Positions 51,631-60,425 of a stretch of DNA of 64,000 nt are shown in pieces. A program made the translations under genes and the position numbers. The notes below the pieces were generated by a model, which worked only from the letters and a program-made list of their open reading frames with translations, did no database searches and was not told the DNA's origin. Each line of letters starts with the position of its first letter. Within the stretch, counting starts at the first letter, position 1. The DNA is from JAPEKQ01 sp964516845 (GTDB lineage: Bacteria; Joyebacterota; Joyebacteria; Joyebacterales; Joyebacteraceae), in NCBI GenBank assembly GCA_964516845.1, contig CAZEXP010000001.1, positions 170,347 through 234,346 of the forward strand, read 5' to 3'.

Positions 51631-52950
51631 ATGAACGACGAAAAGAAAGCGGCTCCGATGTGTAATAATGAGGAATCTTCAGCCTCTGTTGACCACGTGC
51701 TCCTGGGCGAGCACCGTGCCATCATCGAGGCTCTCAGGACGATCGCGTCGACGCTCAGCGTCGAGACGGTCCTGCAGCGCCTGCTCTACCTGACGAACCG
51801 GATGCTCGGATTCGAGTACTGCACGATCCTCCTGATCGATGATGATGGGCATAAGATGAGCGTGGCAGCCCGCTACGGGTACCCGCAGAGCATCGTCCAG
51901 CAGGTGGAACTCGCCGTCGGCCGTGGCGTCACGGGTCGCGTGGCGCAGACGGGACTCCCTCTCAACGTACCCGATGTCGGCCGGGAGGAACGCTATCTGG
52001 CGGGCCTCAAGGGCGCGCGCTCCGAGCTCGTGGTGCCGCTGAAGGCCGAGGGTCGCGTCATCGGCGTCTTCGACGTCCAGAGCCCGAAGATCGGCGCGTT
52101 CAACGACAGGGACACGGAGCTTCTGCAGGTGCTCGCGGACATCGCCGGCGTCGCCATCTCCAACGCGCGCGCTCACAGGGCGGCGCTTCGAGCCCGTGAA
52201 GAGGCGTTGATGCGACGGGCTCTCGAGCGCGAGATCTCGCTCGGCCGCACGTTCCAGGAGCGCCTTCTGCCCGGGTCCGACCCGGTCGTGGTCGGCTACG
52301 ACATCGCCGGGACCAATCTCCCGGGCCGCAGGCTGAGCGGTGACTACTTCGATTACATCCAGATCCCGAACGGTCATCTCGGGATCGCCGTCGCGGACGT
52401 CTCGGGCAAGGGAGTCCCAGCCGCGCTTCTCGCGGCCTCGCTCCAGGCAACGCTTCGTTCGCACGTGGAGAATCTCTATTCGATCGCCACGATCATGGAG
52501 CGCGCGAACAACTCGTTCTGCCGTACTACGGCACCCGAGAGCTTCGCGACGCTGTTCTATGGAGTCTTCGACCCGGCGGGTGAGCTGACATATGTCAACG
52601 CCGGTCACAATCCGCCGCTGCTCGTTCGCGCCTCCGGCGCGGTCGAGTCCCTGAAGGAAGGCGGGACCGTCCTCGGAATGTTCCCCGGGACGCGCTACAC
52701 CGAGGGACGCGCCAATCTCCAGCCGGGCGACACGCTGGTCATCTACTCGGACGGTCTGTCCGAGGCCGAGTGCGACGGCGAGCTCTTCGGCGAGAGCCGG
52801 ATCGTCGACGTGGTGCGCGGACTGACCGGCGCTCTCGCTCGCGTTGTGGCTTCCGCGCTCATCACGGAGGCGGACTCCTTCTCCGGGGCGGGCGCATCAC
52901 CCGATGACATGACGGTCGTCGTGGTCAAGCGGTCCGACGGCGGCCGCTGA
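51631..52950 (+). CDS. GAF-SpoIIE (PP2C-type) serine phosphatase
   Basis: A 439-aa signalling phosphatase of the RsbU type. A GAF domain (residues ~45-195: ETVLQRLLYLTNRMLGFEYCTILLID...GVAISNARAHRA) senses a ligand. A linker helix leads to the SpoIIE domain (VVVGYDIAGTNLPGRRLSGDYFDY, GIAVADVSGKGVPAALLAA, TYVNAGHNPPLL, VIYSDGLSEAE), with conserved metal Asp/Gly. It probably dephosphorylates an anti-sigma antagonist in a partner-switching pathway; no anti-sigma or antagonist gene is adjacent. The frame extends to 51493, but ATG 51631 is downstream of the palindrome and is preferred. Confidence 0.88.
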   Translation: MNDEKKAAPMCNNEESSASVDHVLLGEHRAIIEALRTIASTLSVETVLQRLLYLTNRMLGFEYCTILLIDDDGHKMSVAARYGYPQSIVQQVELAVGRGVTGRVAQTGLPLNVPDVGREERYLAGLKGARSELVVPLKAEGRVIGVFDVQSPKIGAFNDRDTELLQVLADIAGVAISNARAHRAALRAREEALMRRALEREISLGRTFQERLLPGSDPVVVGYDIAGTNLPGRRLSGDYFDYIQIPNGHLGIAVADVSGKGVPAALLAASLQATLRSHVENLYSIATIMERANNSFCRTTAPESFATLFYGVFDPAGELTYVNAGHNPPLLVRASGAVESLKEGGTVLGMFPGTRYTEGRANLQPGDTLVIYSDGLSEAECDGELFGESRIVDVVRGLTGALARVVASALITEADSFSGAGASPDDMTVVVVKRSDGGR

Positions 52951-53049
52951 CCGCGGCACGACTTCTGCACCGTCTGACCCGGCTCGCCTCTCCGAATCCC
53001 CCTGCGGTACCAGACGATCACACCACCGGTACGCCATGGCGTCGGGCGT

Positions 53050-55581
53050 ATGCCCTGCGCCTTCACTGCGGCCGCGTGCGCTCTCGGGATATGGACGATG
53101 TCTCTCGTCCATGCTTCGCCCGAGATCCTCGCGCCGACCGCGTCGTGGCTCTCCCTGTCCCTCCTCGTCGGAACGGTGCTCTTCGGCGTATCGAGAAAGG
53201 GTCGACGGCCCATCTCGCCGGCTCTCCGTGACGTCGTCCTGCTGGTCGCGCTGGCGCTTGCGAGCGGTGGGCTTCTGGCATGCCGCCACCCGCCCGCGAC
53301 ACCAGGAGATGCCGGCCTCACATCCAACGCGAGATCAGAGGTTGTCGGCACCGTGACGCGTGTGAAGCACGTCGCCGGCCGCTCCACGCTCGAGGTCTCG
53401 ATGCCACACCGGGGCGGCGTCCTCTGGGTGACCGCGCGCGACGCGGCCGGAGTTCGCCGGGGCGACGTCGTTCGTGTCGACGGTGCGATCAGCGCTCCGC
53501 GAGGGCGGAGGAATCCCGACGCGTTCGACTTCGCCGACTATCTCCGTTGGCGCGGCATCCGTTACACGATGCGCGCGTCCTCGGTGACCGTGGTCCGCCG
53601 CGGCGTCGGCCCGGAGGTGGTGGCGTCGCACGTCGAGCGCGCCATCGCGTCGCACCTTCGCGGCGCCAGCGGAGCGCTGATGCGGGCGCTGCTGCTCGGG
53701 CGGACCGACGAGCTCGCTCCGGAGCTCCTCGAGGACTTCCGTTCGACGGGAACGGTTCACATCCTCGCGGTCTCCGGACTGCACGTCGGGTTCGTGGTCC
53801 TCATCGTGGTAGCTCTCGCGCGCGCCCTCGGGGCGCCCCCGCGCGGCGCCATGCTCGTCGCGATCCCGACCATGCTTGCGTTCGCGGCGGTCGTGGGACC
53901 ACGTCCATCGGTCGTGCGCGCGGTGACGATGGCCACGGCGCTCTGCGGCGCGCGTCTGCTGCGACGTCGAACGGCGACCGGCAACGCCCTCGGACTCGCC
54001 GCGACGCTGCTCCTGCTCGCGCGCCCGGGCGCGCTGTTCGATATCGGGTTCCAGCTCTCATTCGGAGCCGTCGCCGGCATCCTCATCATCGGACAACCGC
54101 TGGTGACCAGGTTTCGCGGCGGCTCGGCGGGACCCGAAAAGCAGTGGGGTCCGCCCGCGTGGGCACGGACTCTCGGCTCAACGGTCGCCGTCAGCCTCGG
54201 AGCCCAGCTCGGAACGCTGCCGGTGCTCGTGTCGATGGGAACCCCCATCGCGCCGCTGGCGACGCTCACCAACGTCGTCGTGGTACCGCTCGCGGCGTTC
54301 GCGGTCTCCACCGGCGCAGCTCTCTGCTCGCTCCATCCGTGCTGTCCCTCCGGAGCGCGCGTCATGGCGGCCGCGTCCGCCGGGGCGCTCCGATTGATGA
54401 TGCTCTGTGTAGAGACCGCCTCGCGCGTCACCGCCGGCGGGCTCGATGTCCCGTCCGCGCTCTGGCCATCGTGCGCTCTTGCGGTGGCGGCGGTAGCCAC
54501 GGCCCTGCGGTGGCCGTCCCGCCGCGCTCGCCGCTTCACGGCGGTGCTCCTCATCGTCACGCTCCTCACGGCGTATCTCGCACTGGCCACCGGACCCGGT
54601 CGGTCGTTCTCCCGCGTCGTGCTCTTCGACGTCGGGCAGGGAGACTCCCTGCTCTTCGAGATCGCGGGAGGAAGAACAGTCCTCATCGACACGGGGCCCG
54701 CCTCGGCCACCTGGAACGCGGGGAGCGGGATCGTGCTTCCGCACCTCCGGCGCGCCGGCATCCGGAAGCTCGACCTGGTCGTCCTGACGCACGGACACGC
54801 CGATCACATCGGCGGCTTTCCGTCGCTGCTCGCCGCGGGCGCCGTCGGGACCATCGTGGCGCCCACGGCGTCCGCGCGCGGACCCGAGGTCTCCGATCTG
54901 ATACGCGGGGCCACGGCCGCAGGCGCAGCGGTTCGCGAGGTCGCGGCCGGGGAGACCCTCCTCGCAGAACCCGCGTGCACGCTGATCGTCCTCTGGCCAC
55001 CGGCAGCGGTTCCCGCGGACGCAGATGACGAGAACGGCCGCTCCGTCGTCATCGAGGCACGAATCGATGGTGTCCGTATCCTCGCCGGTGGCGACATCGA
55101 GAGCCCGACGGAGAGACGGCTCTGCGCCCGGGGCGCGATCACGCGCGTCGACATCCTGAAGGTCTCACACCACGGCTCCTCAACATCGAGTACGCCGCCG
55201 TTCCTCTCGGCCGCGCGCCCGGAACTCGCGATGATCCCGGTGGGCGAGGGCAACAGGTTCGGCCACCCGGATCCGGACGTCCTCCGGCGGCTGGAACGGA
55301 CGGCGCCCCATGTCCTGCGAACCGATCGGGACGGTGCGCTCATCGTGGACATCGCGCCGCGTCCGGCCGCGACGATCTCCGGCTCGCACGATCGCGCGGA
55401 GCACGCGTGGAGACCGCGTTTCGTGGCAAGGTCGGTGCTCAGTGGAAAGCGCTGGATGGTCTATGCGCGGGGACCGACGACCACGAGCGTGAGGTCGTCC
55501 GGCCTGATGATCTCGGCGGCCGCGCGACGAACATCGGCGGCCTCGATGGATGAGATGATGTCCGCGTACCTTGAGTCATAG
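53050..55581 (+). CDS. comEC: DNA uptake channel ComEC/Rec2
   Basis: Inner-membrane channel for single-stranded DNA in natural transformation. 843 aa: DUF4131-like N-terminal region, the competence domain with many membrane helices (GTVHILAVSGLHVGFVVLIVVAL is the classic motif), then a metallo-beta-lactamase-type nuclease domain with LTHGHADHIGG and VSHHGSSTSS. The domain normally ends near ALIVDIAP. This protein continues about 65 residues more, the last 40 reading antisense through the end of the M16 peptidase gene (121-base overlap). ComF is also encoded in the window. Confidence 0.92.
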   Translation: MPCAFTAAACALGIWTMSLVHASPEILAPTASWLSLSLLVGTVLFGVSRKGRRPISPALRDVVLLVALALASGGLLACRHPPATPGDAGLTSNARSEVVGTVTRVKHVAGRSTLEVSMPHRGGVLWVTARDAAGVRRGDVVRVDGAISAPRGRRNPDAFDFADYLRWRGIRYTMRASSVTVVRRGVGPEVVASHVERAIASHLRGASGALMRALLLGRTDELAPELLEDFRSTGTVHILAVSGLHVGFVVLIVVALARALGAPPRGAMLVAIPTMLAFAAVVGPRPSVVRAVTMATALCGARLLRRRTATGNALGLAATLLLLARPGALFDIGFQLSFGAVAGILIIGQPLVTRFRGGSAGPEKQWGPPAWARTLGSTVAVSLGAQLGTLPVLVSMGTPIAPLATLTNVVVVPLAAFAVSTGAALCSLHPCCPSGARVMAAASAGALRLMMLCVETASRVTAGGLDVPSALWPSCALAVAAVATALRWPSRRARRFTAVLLIVTLLTAYLALATGPGRSFSRVVLFDVGQGDSLLFEIAGGRTVLIDTGPASATWNAGSGIVLPHLRRAGIRKLDLVVLTHGHADHIGGFPSLLAAGAVGTIVAPTASARGPEVSDLIRGATAAGAAVREVAAGETLLAEPACTLIVLWPPAAVPADADDENGRSVVIEARIDGVRILAGGDIESPTERRLCARGAITRVDILKVSHHGSSTSSTPPFLSAARPELAMIPVGEGNRFGHPDPDVLRRLERTAPHVLRTDRDGALIVDIAPRPAATISGSHDRAEHAWRPRFVARSVLSGKRWMVYARGPTTTSVRSSGLMISAAARRTSAASMDEMMSAYLES

Positions 55582-56732
55582 TCGAGACCCAGACCGTACC
55601 GCTCGATGGCGGCAAGGCGCATGGCGTACGACTCGACCGATTCGCGGTCCAGAAGGTGGTGCCCCAGAAGGAATGAGATCGCGGTGTCACGCTCCTCGTC
55701 GGTCGGAGGGACGGTACGTATCCTCTCGAGCTCGTCGAGGATGATACTCACGACCCGGTCGACCTGCCCCGGCGCCGTGGCCACGTATGACCAGAAGAGC
55801 CCCGGATCGAGACCTGCGGTCGATGACGAGTCACACTCGACGATGTATGCCAGTCCCTCCGTCTCGCGAAGCCGTGTCGGGAGACGCGACGCGAACCCGG
55901 CGCCGTCCCCGAGAATGACGTCAAGCGCCCTCAGAGCGTAGAGCCTGGGGTCTGAGCGCGAGACGCTCAGGTGTCCGAGCGCGACGTGCGACTGCTCGCG
56001 GTCCATCGTGATGCGGTGTCGGCTTGGTGCAACCACGCGCACGGGCCCCGGAGCCGCGAGGGCGGTTGAGGTGGCGCCGGGCCAGTCAGAGAAGAGCTCG
56101 CTGACATGCCGAGCCACGTCGTCCGGTTCGCAGTCGCCCGCGACGGCGAGCACGGCTCGCTCCGGTCGGTAGGCGGCGGCGTGAAACCGCACGAGGTCGT
56201 CACGAACGAGCGTGCGAAGACTCTCCGGCGTTCCGTTTGACGGACGGTGACGCGGGTGTCCCTGGTAGAGCGCGTCAAAGAGCACACGGCGGCAGACCAG
56301 ACCGGGGTCGTCCTCGTCCTCCACGAGTTCCGCCAGCTGCGCGCGTCGGGATTCCTCGAACTCCTCGGGGTCAAAGAGCGGCGTGATCACGATCTCGCGG
56401 AGGAGCGCGAGCGATTCCTCGAGCGTCTCCGAGAGTCCGGTCACCGTGAACGCAACCGTCTCGTAGCCCGCCGAGACGTCAAGCACCGCTCCCGTGGAGT
56501 CAATGGCGCGCGCGAGTTCCGCCCCGGCGCGAGCCGTGGACCCCTCGATCACGGTCGCGGCCGTCAGTGCTGCAAGACCTGCCTCGGCGTCCGTCTCGAA
56601 TCTCGACCCGGCCTCGAACGACAGTGCGATCGAGATCAGCGGCCCCTGCCCGTGCCTCGTCGAGAGCACGCGCATCCCGTTCGCAAGCACGTCGCGGCTC
56701 GGAGGCCCTCCCGGATAGTCGATCTGACTCAC
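55461..56732 (-). CDS. M16-family peptidase-like protein, zinc site lost (non-catalytic partner)
   Basis: A 423-aa two-lobed M16 homologue. VLANGMRVLSTRH and ISIALSFEAGSRFETDAEAGLAAL show the fold, but where active enzymes have HxxEH this protein has LAALTAAT, so it cannot bind zinc there. The C-terminal half has the R/Y-type substrate motif (RLRETEGLAYIVE). Its start overlaps the stop of the active paralogue by four bases. In mitochondrial processing peptidase and many bacterial pairs, one subunit is inactive and binds substrate; this looks like such a heterodimer. Its 3' end overlaps comEC by 121 bases on the opposite strand. Confidence 0.88.
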   Translation of the reverse strand: MSQIDYPGGPPSRDVLANGMRVLSTRHGQGPLISIALSFEAGSRFETDAEAGLAALTAATVIEGSTARAGAELARAIDSTGAVLDVSAGYETVAFTVTGLSETLEESLALLREIVITPLFDPEEFEESRRAQLAELVEDEDDPGLVCRRVLFDALYQGHPRHRPSNGTPESLRTLVRDDLVRFHAAAYRPERAVLAVAGDCEPDDVARHVSELFSDWPGATSTALAAPGPVRVVAPSRHRITMDREQSHVALGHLSVSRSDPRLYALRALDVILGDGAGFASRLPTRLRETEGLAYIVECDSSSTAGLDPGLFWSYVATAPGQVDRVVSIILDELERIRTVPPTDEERDTAISFLLGHHLLDRESVESYAMRLAAIERYGLGLDYDSRYADIISSIEAADVRRAAAEIIRPDDLTLVVVGPRA

Positions 56733-58030
56733 GAGCCGTCCTCCGATTCGGGATTCTCATCGCTCATGCTGGGATGGAGCGTCATCGACGTCACGAACGC
56801 GCTGTCGAGATAGGTCGCGGCCACGCGTCGCAGGTCGTCGGCTTCCACGAGTTCGAGCCGCTCCTCGAAGCGGAGACCCTCACGCCACGTATCGATCGCC
56901 TCCCAGAGCCCGAATGTCGCGGCCGCGCCCAGCGCCGTGTCGTGCGCAGCCGCCAGGTCCGCGCGGGCCAGTCGCCTGGCTTTCTCGAACTCGTCGTGGC
57001 CGACCGTCCCGCCCGCGACATCCGAAACCACCTCGAGCATGGCGTCCACTGCCGATTCCGGAGAGCTTTCCGGGTGCAGGGAGGCCGACAGCGTGAAGAT
57101 ACCCGGTTCCCGCTGCAGCAGACGCGAGCACAGGACCTCCGTGGCGAGACGCCCTCTTCTGACGAGGTGATCGTAGAGCCTGGAACTTCTCCCCGAGGCG
57201 ATGAGGGACACGAGCAGCTCGAGGGCCGGGCTGTCCGGGTGGGTCGCCTCCGGCGTGGGAAAGCCGAGCGCGACACGCGGCGTGCTCCGATCCACCGTCA
57301 TGCGCTCACGTCGAGCCTCCCGTCGGGGGAGAGGCCGCATGGTCACGGGCATCTGTTCCGGACCGCCGGGAATCATCCCGAAGAGCCTCCTGCACGTTTC
57401 GAACACATCGTTCGCGGCTACGCCGCCGACGACGATGATCGAGACGTTTCCCGGAACGTAGCGCGCGCGATAGAAAGCCCGCAGGTCGTCCGCCGTCAGC
57501 CGGGCGATGTCCTCCATCAGCCCCAGCACCGGACGCCCGTAGGCGTGCTCCCCGAACATGGAAGCGTCAAGAGCCTCGTCCAGCATCGACTCCGGATCGT
57601 CGGCCGCCATGCGGCGCTCCTCAAGAGCGATCCTGCGCTCGATCTCCAGGACGTCACGGTCAATATGGCAATGCTGCATCCGGTCCGCCTCGACCTCGAG
57701 CGCGGTCCGCCATCCAGCCCCGGGAAGCGCGAAGTAATACGCAGCGTAGTCCGTGGTCGTCACGGCGTTGTTGACGCCGCCAAGCCGGGCCGTCAGATCA
57801 TCGATCGTTCCGCCGGGAAATCGCTCGGTCCCGCGAAACATCATGTGCTCCATCAGGTGCGCGATGCCCGCGCAGCCGGCCGGTTCCTGGAGCGAACCCG
57901 CCCGATAGCTCACGAGCGTCGCCGCGACCGGCCAGTCGAGGAAGGGGAGAACGACGACCCGCAGACCGTTCTCGAGAACGGTCTCCTCGGCAGCCGCCAT
58001 CGCGTTCGTATTCCACGACCCTTGCATCAT
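56729..58030 (-). CDS. M16-family zinc metallopeptidase (catalytic subunit)
   Basis: A 433-aa pitrilysin/MPP-like peptidase. The zinc site HLMEH is in GIAHLMEHMMFRGTERFPGG, with the downstream Glu in ALEVEADRMQHCHID. ATG 58030 (GGAG six bases before) is preferred; a much longer frame reaching 58963 would run antisense through purN and is a shadow. There is no signal peptide, so it may act in the cytoplasm or be exported another way. It is followed directly by the inactive paralogue, suggesting a heterodimer. The substrate could be peptides or signal sequences; not determinable. Confidence 0.93.
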   Translation of the reverse strand: MMQGSWNTNAMAAAEETVLENGLRVVVLPFLDWPVAATLVSYRAGSLQEPAGCAGIAHLMEHMMFRGTERFPGGTIDDLTARLGGVNNAVTTTDYAAYYFALPGAGWRTALEVEADRMQHCHIDRDVLEIERRIALEERRMAADDPESMLDEALDASMFGEHAYGRPVLGLMEDIARLTADDLRAFYRARYVPGNVSIIVVGGVAANDVFETCRRLFGMIPGGPEQMPVTMRPLPRREARRERMTVDRSTPRVALGFPTPEATHPDSPALELLVSLIASGRSSRLYDHLVRRGRLATEVLCSRLLQREPGIFTLSASLHPESSPESAVDAMLEVVSDVAGGTVGHDEFEKARRLARADLAAAHDTALGAAATFGLWEAIDTWREGLRFEERLELVEADDLRRVAATYLDSAFVTSMTLHPSMSDENPESEDGS

Positions 58031-58097
58031 CGGTGCTCCATACGGTCCGGCTCGGATACGCCGCGGGCTCCGGTCCCGTCCGGGAATGCGCCTGGGT

Positions 58098-58138
58098 GCC
58101 GCCCCTATCCGGAGCCGCCCCTCTATCCGGAGCCGCCC
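58098..58138. repeat. Short GC-rich tandem repeat in the divergent region
   Basis: GCCGCCCCTATCCGGA then GCCGCCCCTCTATCCGGA, then a partial third GCCGCCC. It lies between the divergent M16 and purN genes. Confidence 0.5.
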
Positions 58139-58162
58139 GCGGAGCGCATCCCGCGGGCGTGC

Positions 58163-58192
58163 TTGACTCGTCACAGGGGACGAGACTATGCT
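58163..58192 (+). promoter_or_regulatory. Sigma70-type promoter for purN
   Basis: TTGACT -35 (58163-58168), an 18-base spacer and TATGCT -10 (58187-58192), about 100 bases before the purN start. Confidence 0.6.
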
Positions 58193-58291
58193 CCCCGGGA
58201 GCCACCCGTCAAGACGCCTCTGTGATATGGGGCTGATACGGCGCATATTGAAGGCTGAGCCATCGCGCAACCGACAGGTGGGGAGGGCCAC

Positions 58292-58927
58292 GTGAGCAGA
58301 CTCAAGGTCGGTGTACTGGTGTCCGGACGCGGCTCCAACCTGGGCGCCATCCTCGACAGGTCCATCGCCGGCGACATCGAGGTCGAGGTGGCAGCCGTCA
58401 TCAGCGATGTCGCGGACGCCGCCGCGCTCGACCGGGCGCGGTCCGCGGGCGTCCCCGCGCTCCACATACCGCCGGGGCGCTTCCGGACCAGGCTCGAGCC
58501 CGAGGCGGAACGCAGCTATATCGATGCGCTCAAGGAGCACGGCGTCGAGGTCGTCGCACTGGCAGGCTTCATGAGGATCCTCCACGACGACTTCCTCGAG
58601 TCCTTCCCGGGTGCCGTCGTCAACATCCATCCATCGCTGCTTCCATCGTTCCCGGGTCTCGACGTTCAGAAGAAAGCGATCGACCACGGTGTCAAGTGGT
58701 CCGGAGCGACGGTCCACTTCGTCGACATCGGGGTCGATTCGGGTCCGATCATCCTCCAGGCTGTGGTTCCCGTCCTTGACGACGACACGCCGGGCACACT
58801 GACCGCGCGCATCCTCAAGGAGGAGCACCGCATCTACCCCGAGGCGCTCCAGCTCATCGCGGCGGGGAAGATCAGGATCAGCGGTCGACGTGTTCTCGTC
58901 GCCCCGGACCCCGGGAGCGGCTCGTGA
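58292..58927 (+). CDS. purN: Phosphoribosylglycinamide formyltransferase
   Basis: Transfers the formyl group of 10-formyl-THF to GAR in purine synthesis. 211 aa. The folate/formyl site Asn-His-Asp set is visible: VVNIHPSLLPSFPG and VHFVDIGVDSGPII. It starts VGVLVSGRGSNLGAI, the phosphate-binding loop. GTG 58292 has GGGAGGG upstream. Its stop overlaps the NHL-repeat gene (GTGA). No other purine gene is nearby. Confidence 0.97.
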   Translation: MSRLKVGVLVSGRGSNLGAILDRSIAGDIEVEVAAVISDVADAAALDRARSAGVPALHIPPGRFRTRLEPEAERSYIDALKEHGVEVVALAGFMRILHDDFLESFPGAVVNIHPSLLPSFPGLDVQKKAIDHGVKWSGATVHFVDIGVDSGPIILQAVVPVLDDDTPGTLTARILKEEHRIYPEALQLIAAGKIRISGRRVLVAPDPGSGS

Positions 58928-60324
58928 GAGCCGGTCGGCGCCGAACGAGCGCTCCGGCCGCACCGCGCGCGGGAGCCGCCGCCGCGCTCCGTACGATACC
59001 GGTCATTCTCCTGATCGTCCTCGCATCGACGGCGCACGGCGGTGAGACGACGCTCGTCTATCCGCCGTTCGGACACTGCCTCGGCATCCACCGGGCCACA
59101 CCGGTCCATCTGTTCCTCTATCTGGGAACGCAGACGAGCTTCGATGAGCCGACCGGACTCGCGGTGGTCAAGCTGCGTTCGAAGGACGATCCCGACACCG
59201 CGAGCGACGACGACGAACTCACGGTGTTCGGGCTGAACACGGGCAGAAGCGAGATCATCTACAACACGTCGCTGACGAACGTCGAGATTTTCGGCGGGCG
59301 GGGAAGCGGCGACGGGCGGTTCGACCATCCGCTGGGAATCGCGGCCGACGAATGGGGCGGTGTCGTGGTCGCGGACACGGGGAACGACCGCGTGGTCCGG
59401 CTGCGCTACGTCGACGGCGCGCTGCGCTTCGCCGGTTCCGTGGAGACGGTCGCGGCAGAGCCCCCCCGGCTCTCCTCGCCATCGCAGGTGGCTCTCGGCG
59501 CCTCCGGAACCGTCTACGTCACCGACACGGGAAACGACCGTCTGCTCGCCTTCGACACGACCGGATCCGTCACGCTGGAGCTCACGGGAGATGCGTCGGC
59601 GGGAGTGCGTCTCGAGTCGCCCGTGGGACTGGCGGTCGTCGAGGAGGATGACCCGTGGCTCGCTCGACGGGCCGGGCGGATCGTCATCGCCGACCGCGGC
59701 GGGTCCCGGCTGCTGAGCTTCGGCATCGACGGTTCGCTCCGCAATGTCACCGAGGCGGGAGAGGGAACGGCCGAGACCGCGCACTTCGACTATGTCGCCA
59801 TCGACTACCACGGAAGCGTCTACGCGACGGACACACGGGCATCCACCATCCACAAGTTCGACCGCCACCTCAGACACGTCACATCCTTCGGCCACTACGG
59901 CATGGGGCCCGGTGAGCTTGACAAGCCTCGAGGCATCGCCATCTGGCGCCGGTTCGGCCAGGTCTTCATCACCGAGCAGCAGGGCGCACAGTACTTCTGG
60001 ATGGGGACCGAGATCCGGGATCTCACGGCGGAGCCGGAACCGTTCACGCCGGGCCGTGATCCGCTTCGCGTGTCGTACTACCTCACCGATGTCTCCCGGG
60101 TGAGCGTCGTTGTCAGGGACTCGGCCGGAACGCCGGTCCACACGATAGCGGACGAACGGCGGCGCGCTATCGGACCGAACGTCGAGCGCTGGAACGGACT
60201 GCTCGAGGACGGCCGCGCGCTCCCGGAAGGCGACTACACGCTCGCGGTCACGGCCCGACCAGTCTACTCGGCGAGGGCCTATTTCCACGATATTGCAGAA
60301 TGCCCGATCAAAGTGGTGCGGTAG
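58924..60324 (+). CDS. NHL-repeat beta-propeller protein with FlgD-like C-terminal domain
   Basis: A 466-aa exported protein: signal segment ALRTIPVILLIVLASTAHGG, then NHL repeats (FDHPLGIAADEWGGVVVADTGNDRVVRL, LSSPSQVALGASGTVYVTDTGNDRLLAF, LDKPRGIAIWRRFGQVFITEQQGAQYF). The end is a FlgD-like Ig domain (DPLRVSYYLTDVSRVSVVVRDSAGTPVHT...NGLLEDGRALPEGDYTLAV). Unlike the C25 peptidase it lacks an obvious PNPF sorting start, so whether it is secreted by type IX is unclear. Overlap with purN is probably only transcriptional economy. Confidence 0.82.
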   Translation: MRAGRRRTSAPAAPRAGAAAALRTIPVILLIVLASTAHGGETTLVYPPFGHCLGIHRATPVHLFLYLGTQTSFDEPTGLAVVKLRSKDDPDTASDDDELTVFGLNTGRSEIIYNTSLTNVEIFGGRGSGDGRFDHPLGIAADEWGGVVVADTGNDRVVRLRYVDGALRFAGSVETVAAEPPRLSSPSQVALGASGTVYVTDTGNDRLLAFDTTGSVTLELTGDASAGVRLESPVGLAVVEEDDPWLARRAGRIVIADRGGSRLLSFGIDGSLRNVTEAGEGTAETAHFDYVAIDYHGSVYATDTRASTIHKFDRHLRHVTSFGHYGMGPGELDKPRGIAIWRRFGQVFITEQQGAQYFWMGTEIRDLTAEPEPFTPGRDPLRVSYYLTDVSRVSVVVRDSAGTPVHTIADERRRAIGPNVERWNGLLEDGRALPEGDYTLAVTARPVYSARAYFHDIAECPIKVVR

Positions 60325-60342
60325 CGCGGCGAGTGCGCGCTC

Positions 60343-60371
60343 TTGCGTCGCTCGGAGCGGTCTGCTAAGTT
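60343..60371 (+). promoter_or_regulatory. Sigma70-type promoter for secA
   Basis: TTGCGT -35 (60343-60348), a 17-base spacer and TAAGTT -10 (60366-60371), about 50 bases before the secA GTG. Confidence 0.58.
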
Positions 60372-60425
60372 GTCTGTTCGACCTGTTCGCCTGAACGAGC
60401 GTCGCTTCAGCATCGGAGACACCAC

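Noticed and set aside
56729..58963. 744-codon minus-strand frame spanning the M16 gene and beyond
   Set aside because: The part beyond 58030 is antisense to purN and has no peptidase features; ATG 58030 with its own ribosome site starts the real gene.
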